Below are positions 59,520-64,000 of a stretch of DNA of 64,000 nucleotides, one piece after another; positions within the stretch are counted from its first letter, which is position 1, and every line of letters begins with the position of its first letter. This DNA is from Lentisphaerota bacterium. GTDB lineage: Bacteria > Verrucomicrobiota > Kiritimatiellia > RFP12 > UBA1067. The DNA lies in the NCBI GenBank assembly GCA_015061665.1, contig SUWC01000003.1, positions 1 to 64,000 on the forward strand, written 5' to 3'. Made by a program: the position numbers and the translations under genes. The notes beneath the pieces were generated by a model. The model was not told the origin of the DNA. It saw only the letters and a list, made by a program, of their open reading frames with translations, and did no database searches.

Positions 59520-60140
59520 TCAGGAAAAATGCGCTTGCAGAGCGCCAAGAAGCCCGTCTAGCAGCTCAAGGGACTTCACGCCCGGGGATGTTTCGATTGA
59601 GCTGTTGACGTCAAGCACGTCCGCACCGGTCGCAGCCGCGTCGGCGATGTTGGCGGACGACAGTCCTCCCGCCAGGACGACGCGCCTGTTGGCGCGCTTC
59701 AGCTCCCCGACAAGCGACCAGTCCGCCCGCATCCCAGTCCCGCCGCAGCGCGCGCCGTCGCGTCCGTCAAGGAGAACTGCGTCTGCGGCCGTGTTCGCCG
59801 CGGCGTCCTGCGATTGAAGGAGCCAGACCTCATGGCCCCTCGATTTCAGGAAAGCGACGTCTTCAGCCGTGTATTCGCCGTGGAGCTGTGCAACGTCCAA
59901 CTTTACGGACGACGCGATTTCGGCGATATCCGATGCGGAATGCCTTACGAAAACTCCGACAAAGCGCGGCAGATCTGCCGCGGACGCTCGCACGGCGTCG
60001 ACTATCCGCCGCGCCGCCTCGACGGAGACGCACCGCGGCGATTTTGCCGCGAAGATGAGCCCAAGGTAGTCGACGCCGCGCCGCGCCGCCTCGACTGCGA
60101 ACGCGGCGTCGTTTATTCCGCACACCTTCAGGCGAGGCAT
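59520..60140 (-). CDS. trpF: Phosphoribosylanthranilate isomerase
   Basis: 206 residues, TIM barrel. Starts LKVCGINDAAFAVEAARRG with the catalytic Cys in KVCGI; GVDYLGLIFAAKSPRCVS and VAQLHGEYT follow; C-terminal phosphate-binding segment VVLAGGLSSANI and DVNSSIETSPGVKS. Third committed step of tryptophan synthesis after anthranilate. The start overlaps trpA by 13 nt. Last gene of the operon, an unusual position since trpF normally precedes trpB. Confidence 0.95.
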   Translation of the reverse strand: MPRLKVCGINDAAFAVEAARRGVDYLGLIFAAKSPRCVSVEAARRIVDAVRASAADLPRFVGVFVRHSASDIAEIASSVKLDVAQLHGEYTAEDVAFLKSRGHEVWLLQSQDAAANTAADAVLLDGRDGARCGGTGMRADWSLVGELKRANRRVVLAGGLSSANIADAAATGADVLDVNSSIETSPGVKSLELLDGLLGALQAHFS

Positions 60141-60889
60141 GGCTTCTTCCCGTCGGCTACGAGCTTCACCAGCGCGGAGCCGACAATGTATCCATCGGCG
60201 TGGCGCGAAACCTCCTCGCCCTGCGCCTTCGTCGAGATGCCAAAGCCGGCCGCGACGGGAAGGTGCGACACGGCGCGGATCGACTCGAGGCGAGACGCGA
60301 GGTCGGCAGGCAGCTCGGTTCTCGCGCCGGTCGTGCCCTTTACGGTGATCACGTACAGGAACGAGTTGTCGAGCCCCTTCTCGCTTTCCCTGACACGCTC
60401 AATAGGCGTATTCGGCGCGATGAGCGGAATGTATCCGATTCCGTACGACCTGAGGACGCTCAGCAGCTCCTCCCGCTCCTCAAGCGGAAGGTCAACCGCG
60501 AGGACAGCGTCAACGCCAGCGTCCGCCGCGGCCTTCGCGAAGGTCTCGAGCCCCTTCGAGAAGATGAGGTTGTAGTACGAGAACAGGACGAACCCAGTCT
60601 CGGGATGGCGGGCGCGGAGCCGCTTCGTAAGCTCCAGCACTCCGTCCAGCGTCGTGCCCTGCTTGAGGGCCTCGTACGCCGCCGAGCGGATAACCCCGCC
60701 GTCCGCGAACGGATCTGAGAACGGGACGCCCAGTTCCACGATGTCGGCTCCCGATGCGATTACGTCGTCGATCGCCTGTTCGCTCTTTTCCATCGTCGGG
60801 AAGCCAACTGTGAGATACGCGACAAAGGCGCCGCGCCCTTCCGACTTCGCCCTCGCGAAGGACTCTGTTATTCTCTGCTTCATGTTCAA
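60128..60889 (-). CDS. trpA: Tryptophan synthase alpha subunit
   Basis: 253 residues. Catalytic Glu in ADIVELGVPFSDPFADGGVI (about 48-67) and the Asp in LAVDLPLEE; phosphate-binding loop VAAGFGISTK (about 212-221). Cleaves indole-3-glycerol phosphate to indole, which is channelled to TrpB. Six nt after trpB. Confidence 0.97.
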   Translation of the reverse strand: MNMKQRITESFARAKSEGRGAFVAYLTVGFPTMEKSEQAIDDVIASGADIVELGVPFSDPFADGGVIRSAAYEALKQGTTLDGVLELTKRLRARHPETGFVLFSYYNLIFSKGLETFAKAAADAGVDAVLAVDLPLEEREELLSVLRSYGIGYIPLIAPNTPIERVRESEKGLDNSFLYVITVKGTTGARTELPADLASRLESIRAVSHLPVAAGFGISTKAQGEEVSRHADGYIVGSALVKLVADGKKPCLA

Positions 60890-60895
60890 ATTTCC

Positions 60896-62071
<1,176 letters not shown>

Positions 62072-62098
62072 AGTAACTGATCTAGCTGATTATTGTGG

Positions 62099-62905
62099 TT
62101 AAAACTTCTTTGCCATCTGCACCTGACTGATTAGTTCTTTGAGTTTGGCCCCTGGCCATCGCTCGCGCATCAGCGCGGTGCCGACAAGGAAGCCGTCCGC
62201 GCCGGCGTCCCGAGCGCGGGCTATCGCCTCGGCGGAGTGCATCCCCGACTCGGCGATCCTCACGCACGGGCGCGGGATGCGCCCGATGAAAGTCTCGAGC
62301 CGCGACACGTCGCACTTGAAGTTGCGGAGATTCCTGCAGTTCACGCCGATCATCTTCGCGCCGACTCCGACCGCGCGGTCGATTTCGTTCTCGTCGTGCG
62401 TCTCCACCAGCGCCGCGAGCCCAAGCTCGTGCGCGAAGGCAAGGAGGTCAGAGAGCTTCGCGTCGTCCAGAACCGCCGCGATGAGCAGAACCGCATCAGC
62501 CCCCGCCGCGCGCGCAGCCGCGATCTGGTAGGGCGACGAAAGGAAGTCCTTGTAGAGGATCGGAAGACCGACGACGCCGCGCACCGACTTCAGGTAGTCC
62601 TCGCTTCCGAGGAAGCGGTGCGGCTCGCAGAGGACCGACAGCGCGGCCGCGCCAGCGGACTCAAGCTCCTTGGCAAGTTCAAGCGGACGGAAGTCTTCTC
62701 GGATCATCCCCTCGGACGGCGACGCGCGCTTCAGTTCCGAGATGACGCGCGGCGTCCGCCCTTCGCCCCTGAACGCGCCGATGAAGTCGCACGGCGCCGG
62801 CGCGGCGGAAGCGCGGCGCATCATCTCGTCGAACGAGACCTCCGCCTCGCGCAGCTCCGCGTCCCTGCGGCGCATGGCCGTGAGTTCTTCGAGTATGTCG
62901 CTCAT
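62099..62905 (-). CDS. trpC: Indole-3-glycerol phosphate synthase
   Basis: 268 residues. Motifs ISELKRASPSEGMIREDF (about 54-71; catalytic Lys), SVLCEPHRFLGS, PILYKDFLSSPYQI, GVNCRNLRNF and RIAESGMHSAEA. Start overlaps the trpD stop (ATGA). Confidence 0.97.
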   Translation of the reverse strand: MSDILEELTAMRRRDAELREAEVSFDEMMRRASAAPAPCDFIGAFRGEGRTPRVISELKRASPSEGMIREDFRPLELAKELESAGAAALSVLCEPHRFLGSEDYLKSVRGVVGLPILYKDFLSSPYQIAAARAAGADAVLLIAAVLDDAKLSDLLAFAHELGLAALVETHDENEIDRAVGVGAKMIGVNCRNLRNFKCDVSRLETFIGRIPRPCVRIAESGMHSAEAIARARDAGADGFLVGTALMRERWPGAKLKELISQVQMAKKF

Positions 62906-64000
62906 CGCATCGCCTCCAGCATCGCATGGAGCTTCGCGAAAGCGCGACCGGAGTCTACGGACTCCTTTGCCGCCGCAACGGAGTCCGCGTAGCTTGACGC
63001 CTTGTCCGCCACGAGAATCGCGGCAGCTGCGTTTTCAACCGCAGCGGCGCGGCGCGCCCCGCGGTCCTCGCCCTTCAGAACGCCCAGCAGGAGCTTCGCG
63101 TTCTCCTGCGCGTCGCCGCCCTTGATCGCGTCTAGCCCGAATCGCTCGCCGTATTGCCCGCCAGCGTCCAGAAGCGTGTTCTTGACGAGTCCGTGTTCCA
63201 GGGTGGAGACGAAGGTGAATCCGTCGGGGCTTATCTCGTCAAGTCCGCCCGACCCGCACACGACCATCGCGCGCTTCGAGCCGAGCCTCGCGAGCGCATT
63301 GGCGAGGACCATCGTGAGCTTCTCCTGCGGCACGCCGATCACGTGGCGTTTCGCGCCCGCGGGGTTCGTGAGCGGGCCAAGGAGGTTGAAGACCGTCCGG
63401 AAGCCGAGCGTACGCCGGACGGACGCGGCGAACCGCATAGCGGGATGGAGATTGCGGCAGAAGAGGAACCCGACGCCCGTGCGCTTGACGCAGTCGGCCA
63501 TCTTTTCCGCCCCCGCGGCAAGGTTGAGGCCGAGCGCGCCGAGCACATCCGCCGAGCCGCACATCGAAGTGGACGCGATGTTGCCGTGCTTTGCGATCGT
63601 GACCCCCGCGCCTGCTGCGATGAACGCCGCGGTCGTGGAGACGTTGAAGGAGTTGGATCCGTCGCCGCCGGTCCCAACGATGTCGACGGCATCGAGTCCG
63701 CCGAGGTCGACTTTGACCGCGGCGTCGCTCATCGCCCGCGCCGCGCCCGCCAAAGCCTCCGGCGTAACGGGATTGCGCGCGATCGCCGTGAGAAAGGCGG
63801 CGAGTTCAGGCTCGCTGACCTCTCCGGAGAGAATGGACGCGAAGAAGCCCTCGGACTCCTCCTCTCCAGGCGTTGCGCCGTCGAGGGCTCGCGCGATCAC
63901 GGCCTTGCGGACGGACTGCGTCAGCGTCTTGTGCGTGCGCCGGCCGATGGCCATCTCGAGAAAGTTGGCGAGCTGCTTCACGCCCTGGGGGGTGCCGATG
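62902..64000 (-). CDS. trpGD: TrpGD fusion: anthranilate synthase glutaminase C-terminus + anthranilate phosphoribosyltransferase (5' part outside window)
   Basis: The frame is open to the window edge. Its first residues, IGTPQGVKQLANFLEM, are the C-terminal end of a TrpG glutaminase, followed after a short linker by a full TrpD: VDIVGTGGDGSNSFNVST (about 105-122 counted from 63981), KHGNIASTSMCGSADVL, PAMRFAASVRRTLGFRTVFN and NPAGAKRHVIGV. The GTG at 63981 would begin a TrpD with a meaningless N-terminus; the fusion explains it better. Enterobacterial TrpD has the same build. trpE is presumably upstream. Confidence 0.9.
   Translation of the reverse strand, partial: IGTPQGVKQLANFLEMAIGRRTHKTLTQSVRKAVIARALDGATPGEEESEGFFASILSGEVSEPELAAFLTAIARNPVTPEALAGAARAMSDAAVKVDLGGLDAVDIVGTGGDGSNSFNVSTTAAFIAAGAGVTIAKHGNIASTSMCGSADVLGALGLNLAAGAEKMADCVKRTGVGFLFCRNLHPAMRFAASVRRTLGFRTVFNLLGPLTNPAGAKRHVIGVPQEKLTMVLANALARLGSKRAMVVCGSGGLDEISPDGFTFVSTLEHGLVKNTLLDAGGQYGERFGLDAIKGGDAQENAKLLLGVLKGEDRGARRAAAVENAAAAILVADKASSYADSVAAAKESVDSGRAFAKLHAMLEAMR

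Overview
This window looks like chromosomal DNA of a GC-rich, Gram-negative, glycan-degrading anaerobe. It encodes outer-membrane barrels, Sec signal peptides, a GH95 fucosidase-type enzyme, a double-GH43 enzyme, a type III glutamine synthetase and Tad-pilus parts. A gut member of the Kiritimatiellota/Verrucomicrobiota would fit, but there is no rRNA or other decisive marker, so this is an inference.

Layout. 1-6.9 kb: a minus-strand block that is visibly lower in GC, with three different dynamin-like/ribosome-associated-type GTPases, a TerB-like protein, a membrane-anchored coiled-coil protein and a YegP-type protein in one tight operon, followed by a coiled-coil/DUF1232 pair. 7.3-9.6 kb: a membrane Ser/Thr kinase with a C-terminal FGE-like domain, overlapping an ECF-type sigma factor. 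10.0-13.6 kb: tRNA-Val, tRNA-Ala and part of a Tad/Flp pilus locus. 13.6-25.1 kb: fhs, a thioredoxin-like protein, an Orn/Lys/Arg decarboxylase, prfB, a secreted protein, a GH95 enzyme, and a sigma-like/membrane-protein pair. 25.2-35.6 kb (minus): operon glnA(type III)-purF-carA-pyrG-carB. 35.9-42.1 kb (plus): a GCS2-like/GshA-like/class II amidotransferase operon, then glnB-amtB-outer-membrane protein. 42-47 kb: a degraded, lower-GC stretch with a LysE/RhtB exporter, a Fic-like remnant, a LamG protein, a HepT/MntA toxin-antitoxin pair between 97-bp repeats, and a truncated nadE. 47.3-56.8 kb: a barrel protein, pdxS, pdxT, gltD, gltB, LysR. 56.9-59.5 kb: double GH43. 59.5-64 kb: trpGD(fusion)-trpC-trpB-trpA-trpF.

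Nitrogen logic. Most of 25-56 kb concerns glutamine: its synthesis (glnA, gltBD, amtB, PII) and its use (purF, carA/B, pyrG, nadE, pdxT, class II amidotransferase). Sigma-54 type -24/-12 sequences lie before glnA, glnB and gltD, with weaker ones before nadE and the GCS2-like operon, suggesting one nitrogen-controlled regulon.

The most striking observation is that the large glutamine-dependent enzymes (CarA, CarB, PyrG, PurF, GltB) are interrupted, always in frame, by short repetitive or palindromic DNA of several unrelated families. The best represented is a hairpin built from 9-nt units ACAGGATTW: ten copies, eight inside genes, all read as TG(F/L)TG...NPVNPV. Others are GACTTCN hairpins, a double hairpin bounded by GGGAGGG/CCCTCCC, GGGGAAT heptamer runs and single-copy hairpins. 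A 90-nt palindrome sits in the kinase gene. The situation resembles Rickettsia palindromic elements but with different sequences. The second candidate novelty is the TerB/three-GTPase operon.
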